DNA of 64,000 nucleotides from Bryobacterales bacterium (GCA_016713735.1 JADJOP010000011.1:241549-305548); one strand, 5' to 3'. Counted from the first letter of the stretch, positions 9,062-17,983 are shown. Program-made: numbers and translations. The notes: generated by a model from the sequence alone, not told the origin.

Positions 9062-10216
9062 CTAGGCCCTGAACACCAGCTCTCCGCCCACCCATACACG
9101 CCGCACGGCAATCGCGCGGGCCGCTTCGTCGAAATCAAACTCCACGATGTCGGCCCGTTCGCCTTTTTCCAGCCCCCGCAGCCGCGAGGCAACACGCCCC
9201 GCCCGCGCCGGATTCCGCGTCGCCATCGTGATCGCATCGCGCAGCGACAAGCCCGCCATCTGCATCAGCTTGTTCACGCCTTCATCCATCCGCAGCGCCG
9301 AACCGGCCAGCCGCTGCGTCCCGGCCACCGTTACGCGGTTGCCCCCGTGCAGATCCACCTCCACCTCACCTAGCTTGTAGCGCCCCGGCTCGCAACCCGC
9401 CGGCATCACCGCGTCCGTAATCAACACGCTCCGGTCGAGCCCCTTTGCCCGTAGCGCCACCGTCAGAAAACTCTGCGGCAGGTGAATGCCATCCACAATG
9501 AAACTCGCCGTCAACCGGTCCTCGGCCAGTTGCTCCCAGATGTAGTTTGGATGCCGCGCCATCACCGCATGAGCCCCATTGCCGAGGTGCGTCGACATGG
9601 TCGCCCCCGCCGCCACCACATCGCGAATCTGCTCGCGCGTGGCCTTGGTATGCCCGATCGAAACCACCACGCCCTTCCCCACCACATGCTCCGCATACGC
9701 CGCCGCCTCCGGCCACTCCGGCGAAATCGTCACCAGCTTGATCCACCCCTCGCTGACATCCCACCAGCGGTCAAACTCGTCGGTATCCGGCGCACGCACC
9801 GCAAACGCCGGGTGCGCCCCGCGCGGGCCATCCTCGGCCGAAATGTGCGGACCCTCAATATGCAACCCCTCCATCGCCCGCCCTTCCACGCCCAGCGCCG
9901 CGCGCGCCTTGGTGAGGTTCGCCACCGCCCCCGCCATGTGATCCTTCGAACCCGTGATCACTGTCGGAAACAACCGCGTCGTCCCGCAGCCAAACTGCAC
10001 CCGCACGCTGCGCGCAATCTCCTCATGCGGCGCATATGGCGAACAATAGTCCACCCCCGCATAGCCGTTCACCTGAATGTCGATGAAGCCCGGCGCCAGA
10101 TACCGTTTCAGCGCCTTGCCTTCCAACACCGGCTCGGCCAGCGTGATCTGCGAATCGAAATGCAACTCCACCGCCTGCCCCGTGAGGGCGTCAATGCCGG
10201 AACATGTTTGGGTCAT
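9062..10216 (-). CDS. nagA: N-acetylglucosamine-6-phosphate deacetylase
   Basis: A 384-residue amidohydrolase that removes acetate from GlcNAc-6-phosphate during amino-sugar recycling or catabolism. The family signature PGFIDIQVNGYAGVDY is followed by the metal-site motifs LHIEGPH, SIGHTKA and STHLGNGAHA, and by the catalytic aspartate in LITDAVMPAG. Length is typical. No nagB or transporter lies nearby, so it stands alone between tpx (convergent) and ilvE (same strand, 352 bp upstream). The start at 10216 lacks a strong ribosome site. A long stem-loop lies about 140 bp upstream. Confidence 0.92.
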   Translation of the reverse strand: MTQTCSGIDALTGQAVELHFDSQITLAEPVLEGKALKRYLAPGFIDIQVNGYAGVDYCSPYAPHEEIARSVRVQFGCGTTRLFPTVITGSKDHMAGAVANLTKARAALGVEGRAMEGLHIEGPHISAEDGPRGAHPAFAVRAPDTDEFDRWWDVSEGWIKLVTISPEWPEAAAYAEHVVGKGVVVSIGHTKATREQIRDVVAAGATMSTHLGNGAHAVMARHPNYIWEQLAEDRLTASFIVDGIHLPQSFLTVALRAKGLDRSVLITDAVMPAGCEPGRYKLGEVEVDLHGGNRVTVAGTQRLAGSALRMDEGVNKLMQMAGLSLRDAITMATRNPARAGRVASRLRGLEKGERADIVEFDFDEAARAIAVRRVWVGGELVFRA

Positions 10217-10358
10217 TTTGTTTTATCCACAGCTTCTGCACACGGCCCACGCTCTAAGCCCATGATTCCGCGTGCCCATTTTCCTGATGAAAACCACCGC
10301 TCGGCGCAACTTCTCTCTGGCCTTGGCCGCGCCCGCTTGGTACAACTGTCATGTTCAG

Positions 10359-10417
10359 CGTGGGCGTGAGCCAGACGGAATATCTCGGGGGAGGTGGCCG
10401 TCTGGTTTGCGCCTACG
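10359..10417. other. Long two-part stem-loop in a 352-bp gene-free stretch
   Basis: Between nagA and ilvE, GTGGGCG (10360-10366) pairs with CGCCTAC (10410-10416), then across a small internal loop GCCAGACGG (10370-10378) pairs with CCGTCTGGT (10398-10406), with two G-U pairs on the plus strand. The 19-nt loop holds GGGGGAGGTGG on the plus strand, or ACCTCCCCC on the minus. It could lie in the nagA leader if transcribed from the minus strand. The rest of 10217-10568 shows only the ilvE terminator. Confidence 0.35.
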
Positions 10418-10519
10418 TTGCGCATCCCCTTCATCCTATCCAACCGCTCCGCGCGAGTCTTCCCGCCTCCCGGGCGCACGTCCGCATCCCCTCCTCAACT
10501 CCGCGCCGCCATATGACAA

Positions 10520-10545
10520 ACGGGGCGCCCGCAAGAGCGCCCCGT
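10520..10545 (-). terminator. Rho-independent terminator of ilvE
   Basis: ACGGGGCGC and GCGCCCCGT form a 9-bp stem around an 8-nt loop, 24 bp after the ilvE stop; read on the minus strand, the stem is followed by TTTGTCAT. Confidence 0.7.
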
Positions 10546-10568
10546 CGTTCACGTTCCCGTCAAACCGT

Positions 10569-11510
10569 CTACTTCACCGCCGCCGAAACCGGCACCGGCG
10601 ACAACCAGCCATGACGGTCCGGCTTGGTCCCGTTCACGATGGAGAAGAACTCGTGCTGGATCGCCTCCGTGATCGGCCCGCGATGGCCCGGTCCAATCTG
10701 AATGCGGTCAATGCTGCGGATCGGCGTCACCTCGGCAGCCGTGCCGGTGAAGAAGATCTCGTCGGCAATGTAGAGCATCTCGCGCGGGATGTTCATCTCG
10801 ACAACCTCGAAGCCAAGCTCCTTGGCCAGCGTCGCCGCCGTGGCCCGCGTGATGCCACCCAACACCGCCGCGCTCAACGGCGGCGTGTAGATCTTGCCGT
10901 CCTTGATCACGAAGATGTTCTCGCCCGAGCCCTCGCTCACCAGCCCGCTGGTGTCGAGCGCAATGCCTTCGGAGTAGCCGTTAACGGCCGCCTCCATGCG
11001 GATCAACTGCGAGCTGAGGTAGTTGCCGCCGGCCTTGGAGAGCGTGGGCAGCGTATTCGGCGCCGAGCGCGTCCAGCTGGAGATGCAGACATCCACCCCC
11101 TGCGCCAGCGCCTCCTCGCCCAAATACTTGCCCCATTCCCAGCAAGCCAGGTAGGTCTCAATCGGGTTCTTCCAACCCAATACGCCAATCTCGCCGTACC
11201 CCCGCAACACGATGGGACGGATGTAGCAGGATTTGAGCTTGTTGACCGCGACAAGCTCAAGCGCAGCTACGCTCAGCTCGTCCACGGAGAATCCAATGTT
11301 GTCGATACGATAGATCTTGGCCGATTCAATCAGCCGCTTCATATGCTCGCGCAGCCGGAACACCGCCGGTCCCTGCGCCGTCTCGTAACACCGGATGCCC
11401 TCAAAGACCGAGCTGCCATAGCTGACGACGTGGGAAAGGACATGAAGCTGCGCTTCGTGCCATCCAATGAACTTTCCGTTGTGCCAGATTTTCTCGGTGG
11501 GCTGTAACAT
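10569..11510 (-). CDS. ilvE: Branched-chain amino acid aminotransferase
   Basis: A 313-residue class IV PLP aminotransferase that catalyses the last step of valine, leucine and isoleucine synthesis. The PLP lysine is K159 in LSKAGGNYLSSQL, followed by GIALDTSGLVSEGSGENIF and the TAAEVTPI segment, all typical of bacterial IlvE. The N terminus MLQPTEKIWHNGKFIGW begins at ATG 11510, where family similarity begins. The gene has its own intrinsic terminator and is divergent from the M48 protease across about 100 bp. It is expected in the cytoplasm. D-amino-acid or ADC lyase relatives are less likely because the branched-chain motifs are complete. Confidence 0.94.
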   Translation of the reverse strand: MLQPTEKIWHNGKFIGWHEAQLHVLSHVVSYGSSVFEGIRCYETAQGPAVFRLREHMKRLIESAKIYRIDNIGFSVDELSVAALELVAVNKLKSCYIRPIVLRGYGEIGVLGWKNPIETYLACWEWGKYLGEEALAQGVDVCISSWTRSAPNTLPTLSKAGGNYLSSQLIRMEAAVNGYSEGIALDTSGLVSEGSGENIFVIKDGKIYTPPLSAAVLGGITRATAATLAKELGFEVVEMNIPREMLYIADEIFFTGTAAEVTPIRSIDRIQIGPGHRGPITEAIQHEFFSIVNGTKPDRHGWLSPVPVSAAVK

Positions 11511-11613
11511 TTCGCTATTATAACTGGTGAGCGGGATCGCACCGCGGAGACGGACGGAAACCGCCCGCAACCCGCCGCGCAACTTGGGCATCGAACTCGG
11601 AGAGAGCATCCAC

Positions 11614-12978
11614 ATGACACACACTCGGATCACGCGTTTCATCTTCTTGGGACTGTTGGTTGCCGCCACCGCCTTCAGCCAGTCCAAAGCGAAAAAGGTC
11701 AAGCCCGGCTTCAACCTCTTCTCCAAGGAACAGGACGTGCAAATGGGCGCTGAATACGCCGCCCAGGTCGAGCGCGAAATGCCCGTGGTCGACAACGCCG
11801 AGCTCAACAAGTGGATCCGCACGGTCGGCGAAAAGCTCGCCAAAGCCCCCGAGGCCGACAAATATCCCTACTCGTTCAAGGTCGTCTACGATCCCTCCAT
11901 CAACGCCTTCGCCCTGCCCGGCGGCCCCACCTTCACCCACACCGGCCTCATCCTCGCCGCCGACAACGAAGCCCAACTCGCCGGCGTGCTGGCCCATGAG
12001 ATCTCCCACGTCGCCCTCCGCCACGGCACCAACCAGGCCTCCAAGGCTCAGCTTCTCCAACTGCCCGCCATGCTCGGCGGCCAGATGCTCGGCGGCAAGG
12101 GCGGCCTCACCGGCATGCTGGCCCAGCTCGGCATCGGCCTCGGCGCCAACTCGCTGCTGCTCAAGTTTTCTCGCAACGCGGAAACCGACGCCGACATCCT
12201 CGGCTCGCGCATCATGCACCAGGCCGGCTACAACCCCATCGAGATGGCCCGCTTCTTCGAGAAGCTCGAAGCCGAATCGGGGAAGGGAAACTGGATCACC
12301 AACATGATGTCCTCCCACCCCAACCCCGGCAACCGCCAGAAGCGCATCCAGCAGGAAATCCAGCTCATGGGCGCCAAGCAGTACAGCGGCGAAACCGGTG
12401 ACTTCAAGCGCATCCAGCAGGTCGCCAAAGCGCTCCCCAAAATGGAGAAGCCCAAGGGCGCCACCGCCGCCGCTGCCCAGGGCGGCACCGTCGAACAGGC
12501 CCGCCCCCAAGGCGGCTTCAAGAACTTCCAAACCCAGGGCCTGCAAATGCAATATCCCTCCAACTGGGAGGTCTTCGGCCAGAACACCGCCAACGTCACC
12601 ATCGCCCCACGCGCCGGGCTCTTTCAGCAGCAGGGCGGCCAGACCGCCATCGGCTACGGCGTCGTCATCAACCAGGTCAAATCGCAGTCCGGCGACTTCG
12701 CCAAAGACACCCAGGCCCTCATCCAGCAACTGTCCCAGGGCAACCAGGGCATGCGCGTCAGCGGCAACCCGCGCGAACAGCGCGTCGACAACAAGCGCGC
12801 CTACCTCACCATGCTCACCTCGCCTTCCCCCTGGGGCGGCAATGAGGTCGATTGGCTCGTCACCGTGGAGATGCAAGGCGGCATGACCTACTTCGTCTTC
12901 ATCGCCCCTGAGAACGACCTCAACAACGCCCGCGGCGCCTTCGACCAGATGATCCAGTCGGTGCGGATCGGCCAATGA
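11614..12978 (+). CDS. Exported M48 family zinc metalloprotease
   Basis: A 454-residue protein with an N-terminal signal sequence or anchor (about residues 6-22). The M48 catalytic core has HEISH at 128-132 and a downstream glutamate ligand in NAETDAD near 190. SSHPNPGNR marks the end of the peptidase domain near residue 260. The C-terminal third (from about 300) is a separate region reading like a PsbP/MOG1-like alpha/beta domain and is not assigned firmly. It is probably periplasmic and related to BepA/YfgC or LoiP quality-control proteases. Start ATG 11614 follows GGAGAG. The stop overlaps the HAD gene (ATGA), so both are co-translated. Confidence 0.87.
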   Translation: MTHTRITRFIFLGLLVAATAFSQSKAKKVKPGFNLFSKEQDVQMGAEYAAQVEREMPVVDNAELNKWIRTVGEKLAKAPEADKYPYSFKVVYDPSINAFALPGGPTFTHTGLILAADNEAQLAGVLAHEISHVALRHGTNQASKAQLLQLPAMLGGQMLGGKGGLTGMLAQLGIGLGANSLLLKFSRNAETDADILGSRIMHQAGYNPIEMARFFEKLEAESGKGNWITNMMSSHPNPGNRQKRIQQEIQLMGAKQYSGETGDFKRIQQVAKALPKMEKPKGATAAAAQGGTVEQARPQGGFKNFQTQGLQMQYPSNWEVFGQNTANVTIAPRAGLFQQQGGQTAIGYGVVINQVKSQSGDFAKDTQALIQQLSQGNQGMRVSGNPREQRVDNKRAYLTMLTSPSPWGGNEVDWLVTVEMQGGMTYFVFIAPENDLNNARGAFDQMIQSVRIGQ

Positions 12979-13595
12979 GCGCGCGCTACGACGCCGTGCT
13001 CTTTGACTTCGACGGTGTCCTGGTCGATAGCGAACCGCTCCACTACGAGTGCTGGAACGACGTGCTGGCCCGCTTCGGCCTCTCGCTGCAATGGGACGAT
13101 TACGTCGCCCGCTGCATCGGCGTCTCCGACAAACACATGATCCAGGCCCTGTGCGACATCCACGGCCGCCAGGACCTCTTCGATCCCATCTGGGACCTCT
13201 ACCCCTACAAGAAGCAGATCTTCCGCGAGCGTGTGAAGGAGCGCGTCCTCATGCCCGAGGCCACGCGCACTCTCATTGCCGAGCTCGCTGGCGGTCCGCT
13301 TGGCCCTGTCGCCCTCGCCGTAGTCAGCTCCAGCGGACGCGCCGAAGTGGAGCCGCCGCTCGAATACGCAGGCGTGCGCGACTTCTTCCGCGTCACCGTC
13401 TTCGGCGAAGACGTGAAGCGCCTCAAGCCCGACCCCGAGCCCTACCTGCTCGCCGCCGAACGCCTCGGCGTGCAGCGCCCGCTCGTCGTCGAAGACTCCG
13501 AAGCCGGCCTCGCCTCCGGCCGCGCCGCCGGCTTCGATGTCGTGCGCATCCCCTCCGCGGACGACACCGCGCGTCTTGTGCGCGAAGCGCTCTAG
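12975..13595 (+). CDS. HAD-superfamily hydrolase (beta-phosphoglucomutase-like)
   Basis: A 206-residue cytoplasmic HAD subfamily IA protein. Motif I is DFDGVLVDSEP with the nucleophilic aspartate, motif II is AVVSSSGR, the motif III lysine is in RLKPDPEPYL, and motif IV is VVEDSEAGL. Such proteins dephosphorylate small sugar or nucleotide phosphates, or isomerise sugar phosphates; the substrate cannot be told. It starts within the stop of the M48 protease (ATGA). Its TAG stop shares the palindrome CTAG (13592-13595) with the stop codon of the opposing phosphotransferase gene. Confidence 0.9.
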   Translation: MSARYDAVLFDFDGVLVDSEPLHYECWNDVLARFGLSLQWDDYVARCIGVSDKHMIQALCDIHGRQDLFDPIWDLYPYKKQIFRERVKERVLMPEATRTLIAELAGGPLGPVALAVVSSSGRAEVEPPLEYAGVRDFFRVTVFGEDVKRLKPDPEPYLLAAERLGVQRPLVVEDSEAGLASGRAAGFDVVRIPSADDTARLVREAL

Positions 13596-14647
13596 TTCGC
13601 CCCGATCAACTCACACGCCCGCCCCGCCAACACCTCCGCCGTCCCCGCAAACCCGGCCGCGCTCTCTGAACTCGCATTCCCCGCCAGGCTCCGCGCATAC
13701 ACGCCCTGCGCAATCGAGGCCATGCGGAACAGCGAAAACGCCATATAAAACTCCCAATGCGCAATCGGCGCCCGCCCCGTCCGCGCACAGTACGCCGCCA
13801 CATACGCGCGCTCATCCGGTATCCCCATTGCCTGCAAATCCAGCCCGCGCAAACCGTGATACTGCCCGTGCTCCAGGTTCCAGGGCATGCAGTTATACGC
13901 CAAGTCGGCCAGCGGATGCCCCAGCGTCGACAGCTCCCAATCGAGAATGGCCACCACGCGCGGCTCGGTCGCGTGGAATATCAGATTTTCCATTCTGAAA
14001 TCGCCATGCGCCACCGCCGTCTCCTCGCCCGGCGGAATATTCGCCGGCAGCCACTCCATCAACCGAACCATCGCCGGCAGTTGCTCCCGCGTCGAGGCCA
14101 CATACTGCGCTGACCACCTCGTAATCTGCCGCGCAAAGTAATTCCCCGGCTTCCCATACCCCGCCAACCCCGCCGCTTCATAGTCGAGCCCATGCAACCG
14201 CGCCATCGTCGCGTTCATCGCATCAAACAGCGCCGCCCGTTCGCCCGGTTCCACGCCCGGCAGCGTCAGGTCGCGAAACACACGCCCCTCGACAAACTCC
14301 ATCACATAGAACACCGTCCCAATCACGCCCGCGTCGTCGCAAAACAGAATCGGCCGCGCCACCGGCAAGCCCTGCCCGGCCACCGCCGTCATCACGCGGT
14401 ACTCCCGCTCAATCGCATGCGCCGACGGCAGCAGATCCCCCGGCGGCTTCTTGCGCAACACATACCGCCGCCCGCCGCACTCCAAGAGAAACGTCGGATT
14501 CGACTGCCCGCCCGCAAACTGCCGCACACCCAGCCCCGCCTCCACGCCCTCCAACCGGCCCAGCAGATACGCCCGCAGCGCGCCCTCATCGAACGCATGC
14601 CCCTCGCGCACCGCCACAATCTGTTGGCCCAGCATCGGGCTTAGCAT
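13592..14647 (-). CDS. Aminoglycoside-phosphotransferase-fold kinase (acyl-CoA dehydrogenase-associated type)
   Basis: A 351-residue APH/choline-kinase-like protein. Visible motifs are FAGGQSNPTFLL near the N terminus, the ATP-binding RYVLRKKPPG, the catalytic VAHGDFRMENLIF and the metal-binding ILDWELSTLGHPLADLAY. This subtype often lies beside acyl-CoA dehydrogenases and fatty-acid genes, and here it is divergent from a FadB-like operon with only 12 bp between start codons. Relatives of ACAD10/11 phosphorylate 4-hydroxyacyl-CoAs, so a role in hydroxy-fatty-acid breakdown is plausible but inferred. ATG 14647 and ATG 14635 are both possible starts. Confidence 0.85.
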   Translation of the reverse strand: MLSPMLGQQIVAVREGHAFDEGALRAYLLGRLEGVEAGLGVRQFAGGQSNPTFLLECGGRRYVLRKKPPGDLLPSAHAIEREYRVMTAVAGQGLPVARPILFCDDAGVIGTVFYVMEFVEGRVFRDLTLPGVEPGERAALFDAMNATMARLHGLDYEAAGLAGYGKPGNYFARQITRWSAQYVASTREQLPAMVRLMEWLPANIPPGEETAVAHGDFRMENLIFHATEPRVVAILDWELSTLGHPLADLAYNCMPWNLEHGQYHGLRGLDLQAMGIPDERAYVAAYCARTGRAPIAHWEFYMAFSLFRMASIAQGVYARSLAGNASSESAAGFAGTAEVLAGRACELIGAN

Positions 14648-14659
14648 ACACTGAAGCTC

Positions 14660-15211
14660 ATGCTCGTCTATGTCTTCTGGCATCAGCCTCGCGCGGGCAT
14701 CGCGCTCGATGAATACGCCGGCGCGCTGCTCGCCTTCGAAAGCGTCTTCAAACAACAGGGCGACGTCACCGACATCCAGTCGTTCCGCATGGAGTCGGTG
14801 CCCTGGTTCGGCGCCGGCCAGCGCGTCTACACCGACTGGTATGTCATGGACGACTCCTCGCGCCTCGACCCCATCAACGAGCACGCCGTCACCGGCCCCT
14901 GCGAAGCGCCCCATCACGTCATCGCCGCCATGGCCGGCGCCGGCGCGGGCAGCCTCTACGACATCACCTATCCCGGCTGCGCCATCGACGAAGCGCGCCA
15001 CTCCGTCTGGCTCTCCAAGCCCAATGGCATGAGCTACGCCGACTTCCGCGCCCGCTGGTCCACGCTCGAAACCGCCGGCGTCTGCCTGCTGCAGCGCCGC
15101 ATGGGCCTCGGCCCCTCACCCGAATTCTGCGCCCTTGGCATCGAAGCCATCACCTTGCCGGAAGGCCTCTCCGGTGAAACGCGCGCCCTTGCCCCCATCG
15201 GCCAGGTCTAG
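14660..15211 (+). CDS. Conserved hypothetical protein in the acyl-CoA operon
   Basis: I do not recognise this 183-residue protein. It has no signal peptide or membrane segment. The segment VYVFWHQPRAGIALDEYAGAL and a second half with FRARWSTLETAGV suggest two repeats of a ferredoxin-like fold, as in EthD/dimeric alpha-beta barrel proteins, but this is a guess. It starts 12 bp from the divergent phosphotransferase and ends 9 bp before the FadB-like gene, so it is the first gene of that operon. Coding is supported by continuous high third-position GC and tight spacing. Confidence 0.75.
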   Translation: MLVYVFWHQPRAGIALDEYAGALLAFESVFKQQGDVTDIQSFRMESVPWFGAGQRVYTDWYVMDDSSRLDPINEHAVTGPCEAPHHVIAAMAGAGAGSLYDITYPGCAIDEARHSVWLSKPNGMSYADFRARWSTLETAGVCLLQRRMGLGPSPEFCALGIEAITLPEGLSGETRALAPIGQV

Positions 15212-15220
15212 GAGCCATTC

Positions 15221-17284
15221 ATGTCCGAACTCGTCCGCTACGAACTCGACCGCGGTGTCGCCGTTGTCACCATTGACAACCCGCCCGTGAACGCCCTCTC
15301 ACCCGGCGTCCCTGAGGGCATCCAGACCGCCATTGAGCGCGCCGCCGCCGACGCCGAAGCCCGCGCCGTCGTCGTCATCGGCGGCGGACGCACCTTCATC
15401 GCCGGAGCCGACATCCGCGAGTTCGGCAAAATCGTCTCCGGCGAAAAGCCCCGCCTCGCCCTCTACCGCTTCCTCGAAGGCATCGAGGATTGCCCCAAGC
15501 CCGTCGTCATGGCCATCCACGGCACCGCGCTCGGCGGCGGACTCGAAGTCGCCATGGCCGGCCACTATCGCGTCGCCGTCGCCACGGCCCAGGTCGGCCA
15601 GCCTGAAGTGAAGCTCGGCATCATCCCCGGCGCCGCCGGCACCCAGCGCCTGCCCCGACTCTGCGGCGTCACCAAAGCCGCTGAACTCTGCTCCTCCGGC
15701 GACCCCATCTCCGCCCTCGAAGCCCACCAGGCCGGCATCATCGACGCCCTCATCGCCGGCGACCTCCGCTCCGGCGCCATCGACTTCGCCCTCGACGCCG
15801 CCACCCGCCCCATCTCCAAGGTCCGCGACCGCCACGACAAACTCGCCCAGGAAAGCCTGCTCGCACTGCGCACCCGCGTCTCGAAAAAGTTCCGCGGCCA
15901 AACCGCCCCCCTGGCCGCCATCGACGCCGTCGAAGCCGCCGCCAGCCTCACCTTCGCCGAAGGCTGCGCCTTTGAAGCCAGCCTCTTCAACGACTGCCTC
16001 TTCTCCTCGCAATCGAAAGCGCTCATCCACATCTTCTTCGGCGAACGCACCGTGGCCAAGATTCCCGGCCTCGCCAAGGATGCCCCCATCACCCCCATCG
16101 CCCAGGCCGCCATCGTCGGCGCCGGCACCATGGGCTCAGGCATCGCCACCTGCTATCTCAACGCCGGCATCCCCGTCGCGCTGCAAGAGGCCGGCCAGGA
16201 GGCCCTCGACGCCGGTGTCGCACGCATCCGCCGCAACCTCGCCAGCGCCGTCGAAAAGGGCCGCATCACCGCCGCCGATGCCGAAAAGCGCCTCGCCCTG
16301 CTCTCACCCACTCTCACCTACGAAGGCTTCGCCACCGCCGACATCATCATCGAAGCCGTCTTCGAAAATCTCGAACTGAAGATGCAAACCTTCGCTCATC
16401 TCGACACCATCGCCAAGCCCGGCGCCATCCTCGCCACCAACACCTCTACCCTCAACATCGACGCCATCGCCGCCTCCACCCGGCGTCCTTCGCAAGTCAT
16501 CGGGCATCACTTTTTCTCCCCCGCCCACGTCATGCGCCTGCTCGAAATCGTGCGCGGCAGGGAGACCTCCGATAGCGTCATCGCCACCTCGATGGACCTC
16601 GCCAAGCGCTTGAAGAAGGTCGGCGTGCTCGCCGGCAACTGCCGCGGCTTCATCGGCAACCGCATGTTCCACGAATACATGTCGCAGGCCGTCTTCCTCG
16701 TCGAAGAAGGCGCCGAGCCGAGCTTCGTCGACGATGAGCTCTCAAAGTGGGGCATGGCCATGGGCCCCCTCGCCGTCGGCGACCTCGCCGGCATCGACGT
16801 CGGCTGGCGCATCCGCCAGGAGTTCAAACATCTCGAACAACCGGGCGTCCGCTACGCCAAGGCCGGCGACCGTCTTGCCGAACTCGGCCGCTACGGCCAG
16901 AAGACCGGCAAGGGCTGGTATCTCTACGGCCCTGACCGCAAGCCCGTACCTGATCCCGAAGTCACCGCCATCGTCGAAACCGTCGCCCGCGAGCAAGGCA
17001 TCACCCGCCGCGCCATCTCAAGCGACGAGGTGCTCGAACGCACGCTGCTCTCGCTCGTCAACGAGGGCGCGAAGATCCTCGCCGAAGGCATCGCGCTGCG
17101 TGCCGTCGACATCGACATCATCTATGTGAACGGCTACGGCTTCCCCGCCTGGCGCGGCGGTCCCATGAAGTGGGCTGAGCTCGAAGGCCTCGCCGCCATC
17201 TGCGACCGCATCCGCGCCCTCGGCTGGCAGCCCGCCCCGTTGCTCCTCTCACTGGCCGAAGGGAGCGGCAAGTTCGATGCGTGA
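15221..17284 (+). CDS. Bifunctional enoyl-CoA hydratase/3-hydroxyacyl-CoA dehydrogenase
   Basis: A 687-residue fusion enzyme of fatty-acid beta-oxidation, in the FadB/FadJ family. The crotonase domain (about 1-190) includes FIAGADIREFG and the oxyanion-hole region ALGGGLEVAMAG. The dehydrogenase domain begins near residue 290 with the NAD motif AIVGAGTMGSGIA and contains the catalytic region GHHFFSPAHVMRLLEIV. The C-terminal dehydrogenase fold is duplicated, with VNGYGFPAWRGGPM near the end. It hydrates trans-2-enoyl-CoA and oxidises the 3-hydroxy product. No thiolase (FadA) is adjacent. It overlaps the MaoC gene by 8 bp. Whether it is FadB- or FadJ-like cannot be decided here. Confidence 0.93.
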   Translation: MSELVRYELDRGVAVVTIDNPPVNALSPGVPEGIQTAIERAAADAEARAVVVIGGGRTFIAGADIREFGKIVSGEKPRLALYRFLEGIEDCPKPVVMAIHGTALGGGLEVAMAGHYRVAVATAQVGQPEVKLGIIPGAAGTQRLPRLCGVTKAAELCSSGDPISALEAHQAGIIDALIAGDLRSGAIDFALDAATRPISKVRDRHDKLAQESLLALRTRVSKKFRGQTAPLAAIDAVEAAASLTFAEGCAFEASLFNDCLFSSQSKALIHIFFGERTVAKIPGLAKDAPITPIAQAAIVGAGTMGSGIATCYLNAGIPVALQEAGQEALDAGVARIRRNLASAVEKGRITAADAEKRLALLSPTLTYEGFATADIIIEAVFENLELKMQTFAHLDTIAKPGAILATNTSTLNIDAIAASTRRPSQVIGHHFFSPAHVMRLLEIVRGRETSDSVIATSMDLAKRLKKVGVLAGNCRGFIGNRMFHEYMSQAVFLVEEGAEPSFVDDELSKWGMAMGPLAVGDLAGIDVGWRIRQEFKHLEQPGVRYAKAGDRLAELGRYGQKTGKGWYLYGPDRKPVPDPEVTAIVETVAREQGITRRAISSDEVLERTLLSLVNEGAKILAEGIALRAVDIDIIYVNGYGFPAWRGGPMKWAELEGLAAICDRIRALGWQPAPLLLSLAEGSGKFDA

Positions 17285-17738
17285 GTTCGCCACCATCGAC
17301 GAACTCCGCGCCTGCCAGGGCAGGGAAGTCGCCGTCGGCGAATGGTTCGAAATCACCCAGGAGCGCATCAACGCCTTCGCCGCCGCCACCGGCGACCACC
17401 AGTGGATCCACACCGACCCCGCCCGCGCCGCCGCCGAGTCCCCCTTCGGCGCCACCATCGCCCACGGCTTCCTCACCCTCTCGCTCCTGCCCATGTTGAT
17501 GCACCAGTGCGTAGCCGTTCACGCCCCTCTCAAAATGACAATTAACTACGGGCTCAACAAGCTACGCTACCCCACGCCCGTCAAGGCGGGCTCCCGCGTC
17601 CGCCTCCATGCTACACTCGCCTCGTTCGACGACCACCCCCTCGGCTGGCAGGCCGTCTGGCGACAGGAAGTTTTTTTACAAAACGAACCCAAACCCGCCC
17701 TCATCGCCGAGGCCGTCCTGCTCTACGTGAAGGCCTGA
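17277..17738 (+). CDS. MaoC-like (R)-specific enoyl-CoA hydratase
   Basis: A 153-residue hot-dog fold protein. The hydratase-2 motif appears as FAAATGDHQWIHTDPARAA with the catalytic aspartate and histidine, followed by GATIAHGFLTLSL. The rest, such as NYGLNKLRYPTPVKAGS, matches single-domain MaoC proteins. It should hydrate enoyl-CoA to (R)-3-hydroxyacyl-CoA, the opposite stereochemistry to its neighbour, possibly linking fatty-acid breakdown to other 3-hydroxyacyl products. It overlaps the upstream FadB-like gene by 8 bp and is the last gene of the operon. Confidence 0.92.
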   Translation: MREFATIDELRACQGREVAVGEWFEITQERINAFAAATGDHQWIHTDPARAAAESPFGATIAHGFLTLSLLPMLMHQCVAVHAPLKMTINYGLNKLRYPTPVKAGSRVRLHATLASFDDHPLGWQAVWRQEVFLQNEPKPALIAEAVLLYVKA

Positions 17739-17746
17739 GCCCGCCG

Positions 17747-17983
17747 CTAGATCGCCACGCCCTGCTTCAGATACGTGATCTTCGTCTCCATCTGCGCCTG
17801 CTCATCGGCCGCCTTGCCGATCAGAGTTTGGGATTCCTGCAGGTAGCCGGCAACCACCGTCGTCCTCCCTGGGTTGGTCAGCATCTCAAACAGCGCGGCG
17901 CTCTGCAAGCAGCAAATACTGTTCAACTTCTTGAGGTTCTGCGTCGTTAGCTCCATCATCCGGATCGCGATCTCATCCTGCAC
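17747..17983 (-). CDS. Small hypothetical protein with a Cys-Cys pair
   Basis: A 78-residue protein, no family recognised. A strong GAAGGAGG ribosome site lies 6 nt before a GTG start at 17983, which supports translation. It is largely helical, with ICCLQSAALFEML in the middle and a charged C-terminal helix ending YLKQGVAI; the pattern is like small phasin-type helical proteins, but similarity is not established. It stands alone between the convergent MaoC gene and the divergent TPR gene. Confidence 0.6.
   Translation of the reverse strand: MQDEIAIRMMELTTQNLKKLNSICCLQSAALFEMLTNPGRTTVVAGYLQESQTLIGKAADEQAQMETKITYLKQGVAI

Noticed and set aside
10272..11507. A 411-codon open frame opposite ilvE.
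   Set aside because: It lies on the antisense strand of a complete IlvE with all catalytic motifs; no ribosome site or protein family seen.
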